A program made the position numbers and the translations under genes. Below are positions 1-5,235 of a DNA stretch of 6,207 nucleotides, piece after piece. The notes beneath the pieces were generated by a model. The model was not told the origin of the DNA. It did no database searches and worked only from the letters and a program-made list of their open reading frames with translations. Location of the stretch: contig CAILKC010000913.1 in assembly GCA_903834675.1 (NCBI GenBank), positions 1 through 6,207 of the forward strand, in the 5' to 3' direction. Source of the stretch: an uncultured Victivallales bacterium. Lineage in GTDB: Bacteria > Verrucomicrobiota > Lentisphaeria > Oligosphaerales > JAFGRS01. The first letter of the stretch is position 1. The number at the start of each line of letters is the position of its first letter.

Positions 1-84
1 GGCTGCGGCGGGGGCTGCCGCGGGGGCTGCCGCGGGGGCTGCCGCGGGGGCTGCGGCGGGGGCTGCGGCGGGGGCTGCCGCGGG
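1..84. repeat. 12-bp tandem repeat array, seven units, coding for (PAAA)n
   Basis: Seven consecutive 12-bp units occur in two versions: A = ggctgcggcggg and B = ggctgccgcggg, in the order A B B B A A B read on the plus strand. They differ at one base. Read on the minus strand, both give Pro-Ala-Ala-Ala, with the difference falling at a synonymous GCC/GCG position. The unit length is a multiple of three, so gain or loss of units would keep the reading frame. The array reaches base 1, so its true length is unknown. Confidence 0.95.
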
Positions 85-3000
85 GGCAGGCGCCGGCACA
101 TCCTTAGGCGTGGCCGGGGGCAACGGGACTGCAGCGGCGGGAGCTACCGCGGGGGCTGCCGCGGGGGCAGGCGCCGGCACATCCTTAGGCGTGGCCGGGG
201 GCAACGGGACCGCCTTCCTGGCGGCGGGGGCAGGCGCGGGGGCTGCGGCGCGCTCGGCGGGGGCCAGCGGGGCCGATTTTGGCGCGACCGGGGGAACCGG
301 GGCCGCGGTGGGGGCCGCGGCAGGCACGGCCCTCCTGGCGGTGGCAGCACCCGTCGCCCCGTCGTTGCCGGGCTCGGTCCAGCGCACCGCGGCCGCCTTG
401 CCCGTTGGTTGTCCGCCGGTGTCAGGCTTCGCGACGGGGGCTGCCGTGGCAGCGCCGGAGTTGGTTTGTCCGGTCTTCTTAAGCAGCCCTCCAAGCAGCG
501 AGTCGACCGACTGTCCGCCCTGGTTCTGCAGCGAGCCCTTCAGCAGGTTCTGCGCGGCCGCTTTGGCCAGGCCGGTAAGGAAGCGTTCAGAGTCTATCCC
601 GGGCTTGGCAATCGTGCCGTTGATCGGAATAGAGGTAGGGGTAACCAGGTGGTCGCCGTCCTTCACCAAGTAGTTCATCACCGTGCTGCCGGTCGAGTTC
701 TGACTCAGCCGCGCCTGCAGGGCACCGCCAACCCCCACGTCGAGGTCCAGCGCCAGGGATTGATCGAGGCCAATCTTGCCGCTGACCTTCACGGTGTGTT
801 CGGGCGACACCTCCCGGCAGGTCTCGACCAGCACGTGCCCATCCTGGATGCGCGTCTTCAGTTCCACCTGTGCCAGTTGTAGCCGTTCCAGCTCAGGGAC
901 TTCCCATTTCTTTGCCAGTTCTGTCTGCCCGGGCAGCCCCTGCAGAACCAGACTCTTCGCTCCGGTCTCCAGGCGTCCGCTCAACGTCTTCTGCAAGGAT
1001 GGCAGGGTGACGCCCCGCCCTGCCACGTCGAGGGTCATGCCCGTCAGCGACCCGAGAATCGAGGGAGCCAGGTCCGGCGCAAAGGTCTTGATGAACGGGG
1101 TCAGGTCCAGCGCGCCCAAGCTTAGATTCACCGAGTAATCGAGTCCCTGCACCGCCAGGTTCGCCTTGAGGGCTCCGGTCAGCGGGCTGCCGCTGACCAG
1201 TCCCTTGAGTGGCGCCACGGTAAGCACGGAGTTCTCGAGACGGAGGGTGCAGGCCACGTCGCTCTTGATCTCACCGTAGATCACATTCCTGAGGTCGACC
1301 AAGGCCACGACAGCGGTAGCGCCGGTATTGAACGGACCGGGTTCCGGCGCGGCTTCCTGGGCTGGGGGTGGCGGCGCTTTCTTCCCCGGTTTGGCCGTGT
1401 CGTCTGCGGGCTTCGATCCTACCGCCACATTCAGCAGGCCAGTGAGGTCCAGGAGATCGCCATTCAGCTTCAGGTCGACGCGGACGGGCGCCGACGCGAG
1501 GTTTCCCGACAGGCTCAGGTTAGCGAGGGCCTTCTCGCCCGCCTGGGCGCGAAGGGTCAACGAATCGAGCGCTACCCGGTCCGCGTACACCACGGCGGCA
1601 GCGGCCACCTGCGCCGCCCACGGCGGCAGCGGTTTGCCCGCGGCATCCAGCCGCCGGATGTCAGCGGCGGCCAGTTCGAGCGCGGCGCGGATCGGGCCGT
1701 CTGCCGAGGCCCGTTGCGCGTTGGCCTTCAGGGTCAGGGTCAAAGCCTGCATCTTGGCAAGTTCAGGACCGCCCATGGCCGCCGCCTTGAGAGCCACGGG
1801 GACATCCACGGTCATCTCCAAGCTTCCCGAACTGCCTTTGACGCGATCCCATGCCGCCGTCGCCGAGAACGCCAGCGCACGGTTACCAGCGGCCGAGACC
1901 GTTCCCGCCAGCTTGGACAGTGAGATCCGGTCCTTGCCTTCCGCCTGGCCCTGCACGGCACCCTCGACCCGGATGGCGGAGAACACCTGCTCGCCGCGGC
2001 GCCCAGCCAGACCCTCGAGGGTAAAGTTGCCACGCACCGCGGCGCCCAGCGTTTGCGCCTTCAGGCCGATCGCCAACGCGGCATCGAGCGCACCGCCATC
2101 GAGGCTCAGCCCGGAGTCGGCTGGCAGGGCAACGTTCGCCATGGCCAGGGGAAACTTCGTGACCGTCACGGTGAGCTCGGTATCGGTCCAGGTCAGGGTT
2201 CCGTCCTTGGAGCGCGTCAGGGTCAAGGGCTTCGCCAGGCCGACCCCGAGCATGGGGCTCTGGCCCGCCTGCGAGAGCTTGACTTCCAGGGTATCAAGAC
2301 GCACGCGGGAGGCATCGGGAGCCGCGGTCCCATTCCAGCGCACGAGCAGGGTGGTCCCCTGCAAGGGATTTCCGGGGAGTGTCTTGCCAGCCCAGGCGGC
2401 CAGTTCGGTCAGGGCCTCGCCTGCGGCGGAGACCGAGAGACGGGTGCGCCAGTCGGCACCTTCCGGCTTCAGCAGAGCATCGACGGTGAGACTGCCCGTC
2501 GGCAACCGCAACACCAGAGACTTGAGTTCGGCGGCATCTGCCAATGTGGCCGTGCCCGCCACCGCCACCGTGCGGCCGTTGCAGACGATCTTGCGGAAGT
2601 CCAGGTTCACCGCCAGGTTCAGCGGCGGCAGGGACGGCGGGGGCGGCGCCGCGACCGCGACCGCGGTGGCCGTAACGGCAGCGGCAACCGGCCCAGCGCG
2701 GGGCGGCGGGGGGCTCAGCAGGGGTTTGGCAAAAGTCATCAGGCGGTCGACGTCGAGCAGGTCGGAACTCAGGGTGAGCGTCCGTCCCGCCGCCGCGGCC
2801 GGAGTCAGGCCCACGGCTCCTTGCGCGGACACCTGCGCCACAGGTCGGCCGCCCACGGAGACCTCCAGCGCCGCCGAGCGCACCGCCACCTCGTCCTTCT
2901 TCATCTCCGCCTGGAGCGCCAGCGCGAGGGCGAGTTCGTCGGGGCCGTTCTGTCCGCGCAGGCGGGCATTGGCCACACGGAGGCCGGCATCGGCAGTGAA

Positions 3001-4818
3001 TGGCTGGAAGCCCTTCCCGGCCTGCCAGCGGACCTCGCCGTCCAGCGCGAAGCGTTCCAGCGGCAGGGCCGACCCCAGGCTGGCCGGGATCAGCGCGAGC
3101 AGTGACTCGCGAATGCCACTGAGGGCGGCGGTGCCCTCTCCGCCTTGGTCGAGATCGAAGCGTCCGGCGGCCTTCAGTTCCGCCGCGGCGGCGCCCTGAG
3201 GGCGCAAGGAGATCGTCAGCGCGTCCGCCTCGAGGCGCCGCAGATTCGTGGCCTTTGCCCCGATTCGGGCCTCGACCGAGAAGGGCTTGCCATACCCGCC
3301 CACGCGGTCCGCCAGCAATGCGTCAGCAACCTGCACCGTGGCCGTCAGGCTGACTGCCGCGCCTTGTTGAGCCACCGATAGCTCGGCGTCGGCGTCAACG
3401 CTGCCAGCCGCCACGGACAGGGGCAGCCCCGGCGGCAGGAACAGATTGGCCGTGTTCAGCGCGACGCCGCGAGCCTTGAGTGCAAGCACCGCCTCGGCCT
3501 GGGCCGCCGCCGGCGTCTTGCCGGCGAAGTCCAGCGTGAGCGGCCGGGACAGCGCGGCGCTGAGCATCTCGCGCTCCGGGGTGCCGGCCCGGGCCGTCAA
3601 GAGCCGGATATCGAGCGTCTTGCTGTCGGTGTGCCAGGTCACATCATGCTCGAAACTTGCATCGAAGGGGGCCACGTCACGCAGGCCCCACTTTTCCGAG
3701 CGTGGACTGAGCGAGCGCAGGTCGAGTTTACCGGTAGCTGCGATGGTCCAGGGCAGTTCCTGATTGCGCTGCATGTCGAGACTCAGCCGTTGCGGACTCC
3801 GGACGGCGATTTTGGCCCGGTAGATCCCTGATGGCGCGCCGAAGGACACGTCACCCAGTAGCGCCCCGACGAGGCTGAACACGGCCGACTCGATCGGGTC
3901 CGCCACCACATCGAGTTGCACGTCGGCGGGCTTCCACTGCACCCGGCCGCTGAGCGCCAGCGCGGCCTCCGGCCGGTCTCCCATGAACTCGCTCAGCGCC
4001 ACGCGCCGGACGACCAAGGCGCCGCTCTCCATGGCCATCTGGACATCCAGGCGCACCTCGCGACCCGCCAGATCGAGCGCGTTCGCACGGCCCTGGCTGA
4101 ACGCGATGCGCACCACCAGGTCGAGCGCTGAGACTGCCATGCTTGGCCGCAACCCGACGCGGCAGTCGCCGCTCACCGTACCCTTGACCCCCGAGACGCC
4201 GCCCAGGGTCAAGTCGTCAATCTGTCCACCGAGTTTTAGCTTGACCTCTTGGCCGCCGACCACCTCGGGCACCTCGAGCGAGAGATTCGAGGTCTTGACC
4301 GAGATCGGCTCCTGGCCCGGCCCCTGGCGCTGCTCGTAGATGAAGGAGAGGCCCGACAGCCGCACGTCGGCGATGCGGAGGTTAGACGCCTTGGCCTGGC
4401 TCAGGTCGTCCGCCTCCTCCTCGGCTTCAGCCTTAGGGGTCTTGCTGGGCGGGAAGACGGGCAGGTTCATGGAACCATCGGCGCGCTTCACAACGTGGAT
4501 CGCGGTGTCGTCGAGCCGGATCTCATCGACCCGTACCCGTCCCCGCAACGCGCTCAACAAGCTGTAGCGCACGCGCAGGAGTTTGCCCTGCACCAGCGGC
4601 GCGTCATCCGGCCCCACTCGGACCTCCCCCATCTGCAGCCGCGAGAAGGGCGAGAACTCCAGGGAACCGATGCGGATGTCCGTCTGCAGCGCCTTGCCGA
4701 CCCTCGGCACGATCACCGAGTTGATGAACCCGGACCGCGTGACCACGACCGCCAAGAGCACAACCACAAGCACTAGGGCAGCCAGTGCCAGACCTACCCG
4801 CTTCAGCCACTTCTTCAT
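1..4818 (-). CDS. Very large AsmA-family inner-membrane/periplasmic protein, 3' end cut by window edge
   Basis: This frame is open for 1606 codons from ATG at 4818-4816 to base 1, with no stop. The start is supported by a GAGGG Shine-Dalgarno 7 nt upstream and by the membrane anchor that follows at once. Visible order: anchor (residues 8-26); a beta-rich region with short alternating hydrophobic strands, beginning SGFINSVIVPRVGKAL and GSLEFSPFSRLQMGEV as in AsmA N-termini (about 28-700); Pro/Ala linker (703-732); second beta-rich region; Pro-rich linker (1143-1162); AsmA-like C-terminal domain (about 1165-1427); Pro/Ala tail (1453 onward). Family knowledge: AsmA, TamB, YhdP and YdbH are anchored in the inner membrane, project a long beta structure into the periplasm, and affect outer-membrane lipid homeostasis and phospholipid transport. 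The same role here is inference. It is larger than E. coli AsmA (about 617 residues) or YhdP (about 1266). Only four cysteines were seen. The family call is firm; the subfamily and substrate are unknown. Confidence 0.87.
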   Translation of the reverse strand, partial: MKKWLKRVGLALAALVLVVVLLAVVVTRSGFINSVIVPRVGKALQTDIRIGSLEFSPFSRLQMGEVRVGPDDAPLVQGKLLRVRYSLLSALRGRVRVDEIRLDDTAIHVVKRADGSMNLPVFPPSKTPKAEAEEEADDLSQAKASNLRIADVRLSGLSFIYEQRQGPGQEPISVKTSNLSLEVPEVVGGQEVKLKLGGQIDDLTLGGVSGVKGTVSGDCRVGLRPSMAVSALDLVVRIAFSQGRANALDLAGREVRLDVQMAMESGALVVRRVALSEFMGDRPEAALALSGRVQWKPADVQLDVVADPIESAVFSLVGALLGDVSFGAPSGIYRAKIAVRSPQRLSLDMQRNQELPWTIAATGKLDLRSLSPRSEKWGLRDVAPFDASFEHDVTWHTDSKTLDIRLLTARAGTPEREMLSAALSRPLTLDFAGKTPAAAQAEAVLALKARGVALNTANLFLPPGLPLSVAAGSVDADAELSVAQQGAAVSLTATVQVADALLADRVGGYGKPFSVEARIGAKATNLRRLEADALTISLRPQGAAAAELKAAGRFDLDQGGEGTAALSGIRESLLALIPASLGSALPLERFALDGEVRWQAGKGFQPFTADAGLRVANARLRGQNGPDELALALALQAEMKKDEVAVRSAALEVSVGGRPVAQVSAQGAVGLTPAAAAGRTLTLSSDLLDVDRLMTFAKPLLSPPPPRAGPVAAAVTATAVAVAAPPPPSLPPLNLAVNLDFRKIVCNGRTVAVAGTATLADAAELKSLVLRLPTGSLTVDALLKPEGADWRTRLSVSAAGEALTELAAWAGKTLPGNPLQGTTLLVRWNGTAAPDASRVRLDTLEVKLSQAGQSPMLGVGLAKPLTLTRSKDGTLTWTDTELTVTVTKFPLAMANVALPADSGLSLDGGALDAALAIGLKAQTLGAAVRGNFTLEGLAGRRGEQVFSAIRVEGAVQGQAEGKDRISLSKLAGTVSAAGNRALAFSATAAWDRVKGSSGSLEMTVDVPVALKAAAMGGPELAKMQALTLTLKANAQRASADGPIRAALELAAADIRRLDAAGKPLPPWAAQVAAAAVVYADRVALDSLTLRAQAGEKALANLSLSGNLASAPVRVDLKLNGDLLDLTGLLNVAVGSKPADDTAKPGKKAPPPPAQEAAPEPGPFNTGATAVVALVDLRNVIYGEIKSDVACTLRLENSVLTVAPLKGLVSGSPLTGALKANLAVQGLDYSVNLSLGALDLTPFIKTFAPDLAPSILGSLTGMTLDVAGRGVTLPSLQKTLSGRLETGAKSLVLQGLPGQTELAKKWEVPELERLQLAQVELKTRIQDGHVLVETCREVSPEHTVKVSGKIGLDQSLALDLDVGVGGALQARLSQNSTGSTVMNYLVKDGDHLVTPTSIPINGTIAKPGIDSERFLTGLAKAAAQNLLKGSLQNQGGQSVDSLLGGLLKKTGQTNSGAATAAPVAKPDTGGQPTGKAAAVRWTEPGNDGATGAATARRAVPAAAPTAAPVPPVAPKSAPLAPAERAAAPAPAPAARKAVPLPPATPKDVPAPAPAAAPAVAPAAAVPLPPATPKDVPAPAPAAAPAAAPAAAPAAAPAAAPAAAPAAA
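68..129. repeat. 62-bp perfect direct repeat, copy 1 (period 81 bp)
   Basis: Bases 68-129 are identical to 149-210. The mismatches that end the identity are at 67 versus 148 and 130 versus 211. The 81-bp period equals 27 codons, so the duplication is in frame and yields two copies of a peptide containing PLPPATPKDVPAPAP. Perfect identity, including third codon positions, points to a recent duplication or ongoing homogenisation and not to selection on the peptide alone. Confidence 0.95.
149..210. repeat. 62-bp perfect direct repeat, copy 2 (period 81 bp)
   Basis: This is the second copy of the 68-129 repeat. It is followed at about 211-260 by a diverged G-rich stretch that carries the same kind of Pro/Ala coding sequence. 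The 19 bases between the copies (130-148) are degenerate relatives of the 12-bp unit. Confidence 0.95.
538..1326 (-). other. AsmA-like C-terminal domain within the CDS
   Basis: Residues about 1165-1427 contain strings typical of the AsmA C-terminal region: a strand-rich block (RLENSVLTVAPLKGLVSGSP), then LDLTPFIKTFAP, then LTGMTLDVAGRG followed by LQKTLSGRLETG. These match the family pattern 'D(L/I)xPLL...L.G.l.l...g.g.....l..sLsG'. The block closes with PINGTIAKPGIDSERF and an amphipathic helix, LTGLAKAAAQNLLKG. This resembles the usual end of AsmA proteins, where a 'G.l..P.v..d......a......ll' motif precedes the C-terminus. The recognition is from memory of the family and not from a profile search. 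Confidence 0.75.
1333..1392 (-). other. Lys/Pro-rich linker before the AsmA C-terminal domain
   Basis: Residues 1143-1162 are a charged, proline-rich segment containing KPGKKAPPPP and ending PEPGP. It follows a strand region, DLLDLTGLLNVAVG, and precedes the segment recognisable as AsmA C-terminal. Its position suggests a domain boundary. Interruption of AsmA-type proteins by such linkers just before the C-terminal domain is plausible, but here it is inferred from composition alone. Confidence 0.65.
2623..2712 (-). other. Pro/Ala/Val low-complexity linker inside the AsmA-like protein
   Basis: Residues 703-732 begin with PPPPRAGP, pass through an Ala/Val/Thr run and end with PPPPPSLPP. The segments on both sides return to alternating hydrophobic/polar beta-strand pattern (DLLDVDRLMTFAKPLL before, LNLAVNLDFRKIV after). 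It therefore looks like a flexible or extended hinge splitting the beta structure into two blocks, rather than part of a folded domain. The boundary is set by composition only. Confidence 0.7.
4741..4797 (-). other. N-terminal transmembrane anchor of the AsmA-like protein
   Basis: Residues 8-26 form an unbroken hydrophobic run of Val, Leu, Ala and one Gly. It is preceded by a basic stretch, MKKWLKR, and followed by TRSGF. The positive N-terminus followed by about 19 hydrophobic residues predicts an N-in/C-out signal anchor that places the remaining roughly 1580 residues in the periplasm. No lipobox cysteine and no clear signal-peptidase I site follow, so an uncleaved anchor is more likely than a cleaved signal peptide. 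This is the usual topology of AsmA-family proteins. Confidence 0.85.
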
Positions 4819-4825
4819 CGTCACG

Positions 4826-4830
4826 CCCTC
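4826..4830 (-). promoter_or_regulatory. Shine-Dalgarno site of the AsmA-like gene
   Basis: The minus strand reads GAGGG, then 7 nt (CGTGACG), then ATG. Spacing and sequence fit a normal ribosome binding site and decide the ATG at 4818 over the in-frame GTG at 4824-4822. That GTG lies only one base from the Shine-Dalgarno motif, which is too close. Confidence 0.7.
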
Positions 4831-4992
4831 GCAAGCTCGACACCAGGGACCCGTACTCACCCCGGCCTGGGGGAGAACTCCCGCCGACGTAACCCGTCCA
4901 CAAGCCCCTACACAGGGCTCAGACACGGGCGCCCAGCCAGGGTTGTGCGTACCTTTTCAGCAGGCCGTACGCCGGGGGTAGGAGAGGCTCTA

Positions 4993-5020
4993 AGCATACC
5001 CGTTCAGAAGGGCTTTGCAA
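4993..5020 (-). promoter_or_regulatory. Possible sigma70-type promoter for the AsmA-like gene
   Basis: On the minus strand, TTGCAA (5020-5015) is followed by a 16-nt spacer and TATGCT (4998-4993). Each hexamer matches four of six positions of the TTGACA/TATAAT consensus, and the spacing is 1 nt under the optimum. Transcription would start near 4986, giving a leader of about 168 nt. It stands out because the surrounding DNA is very GC-rich, but a chance match remains possible. Confidence 0.4.
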
Positions 5021-5104
5021 GAACCCCCGTTTGGTAGAGCCACCGGTGCAGGTGTCGTCCCGCAGCTTGGAGAGGCAAGTACAGGGGCGGTTCCACTGAC
5101 CCGC

Positions 5105-5120
5105 GTTCGCCGCGGCGAAC
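5105..5120. repeat. 16-bp perfect palindrome
   Basis: gttcgccgcggcgaac reads the same on both strands. In RNA it would form a 6-bp stem (GUUCGC/GCGAAC) with a CGCG loop. It lies 19 bp beyond the long hairpin behind glnA. It could be a second 3'-end stem-loop of the glnA transcript, or a binding site for a dimeric regulator. The sequence does not decide between these. Confidence 0.6.
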
Positions 5121-5139
5121 CGCCTCTTCCCAGCGCGGC

Positions 5140-5208
5140 GCACGGCGGTGTAGGCCGCGCTTCGTCCTGCTGGCCAGCAGAACGGCTCGTCGCCCTACAC
5201 CGCCGCGC
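5140..5208 (-). terminator. glnA: Long hairpin behind glnA, terminator-like without a U tract
   Basis: A perfect 12-bp inverted repeat (cggcggtgtagg at 5143-5154, cctacaccgccg at 5194-5205) encloses a nearly coaxial 14-bp perfect palindrome, ctgctggccagcag (5167-5180). Further pairs in between (for example 5163-5165 with 5182-5184) extend it into one long imperfect stem. It starts about 28 nt after the glnA stop codon, where a transcript-end structure is expected. No run of U follows on the minus strand, so classical intrinsic termination is doubtful. A 3'-end stabilising or Rho-assisted element is equally possible. Confidence 0.55.
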
Positions 5209-5235
5209 TATCGAGGTCGAGTATGCCGGGAGGCG

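Larger units (their letters stand above)
1..462 (-). other. Pro/Ala-rich repetitive C-terminal tail of the AsmA-like protein, unfinished
   Basis: From residue 1453 to the window edge at 1606, the protein is almost entirely Ala and Pro with scattered Lys, Arg, Val, Thr and Asp, and is predicted to be disordered or extended. A module containing PLPPATPKDVPAPAP occurs twice in perfect form. A more diverged relative lies upstream (AVPAAAPTAAPVPPVAPKSA), suggesting growth by repeated duplication. The end becomes a run of PAAA units. The canonical AsmA domain has already finished before this point, so the tail is an add-on. It may be a periplasmic spacer, in the manner of TonB's proline-rich segment, leading to another domain outside the window. 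That use is inference. Confidence 0.8.
4819..5235. other. 417-bp intergenic spacer between glnA and the AsmA-like gene
   Basis: No credible protein gene was found here. The short frames inside it are Arg/Pro/Gly-rich without a recognisable motif. From the glnA side it holds a long imperfect hairpin, a 16-bp palindrome, a possible sigma70-like promoter and then a leader of about 170 nt. The leader contains a small dyad (agccc at 4903-4907 pairing with gggct at 4915-4919, 7-nt loop) whose role, if any, is unknown. No riboswitch class or tRNA-like fold was recognised. Confidence 0.75.

Noticed and set aside
1..210. CRISPR-like or intergenic repeat array
   Set aside because: There are no unique spacers of constant length, the units are directly adjacent, and the periods are multiples of three within an open reading frame. 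These are coding tandem repeats.
110..673. 187-codon plus-strand ORF with Gly/Ala-rich start
   Set aside because: Its low-complexity N-terminus is only the complement of the Pro/Ala tail repeats. No function or ribosome binding site supports it.
2053..3105. 350-codon plus-strand ORF rich in Gln, Gly and Arg
   Set aside because: This is another antisense frame of the AsmA-like gene. Its Arg/Gln/Gly-rich composition and repeated RQG-like strings are typical of a shadow frame.
1328..3199. 623-codon plus-strand ORF
   Set aside because: It lies fully antisense to the AsmA-like gene, is dominated by Ser, Arg and Ala without motif or domain pattern, and results from the scarcity of stops in GC-rich DNA. 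The minus frame explains the region better.
4822..4824. GTG as an alternative start of the AsmA-like gene
   Set aside because: It is in frame but lies only one base from the Shine-Dalgarno motif. The ATG two codons later has proper 7-nt spacing.
4604..4903. 99-codon minus-strand ORF overlapping the start of the AsmA-like gene
   Set aside because: It runs in a different frame across the anchor and first strands of the AsmA-like protein, is Gly/Arg/Ala-rich, and has no recognisable feature.
4919..5143. 74-codon minus-strand ORF in the spacer
   Set aside because: It overlaps the candidate promoter and the palindromes, shows no domain or hydrophobic pattern, and has no evident Shine-Dalgarno. 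A small protein cannot be fully excluded.
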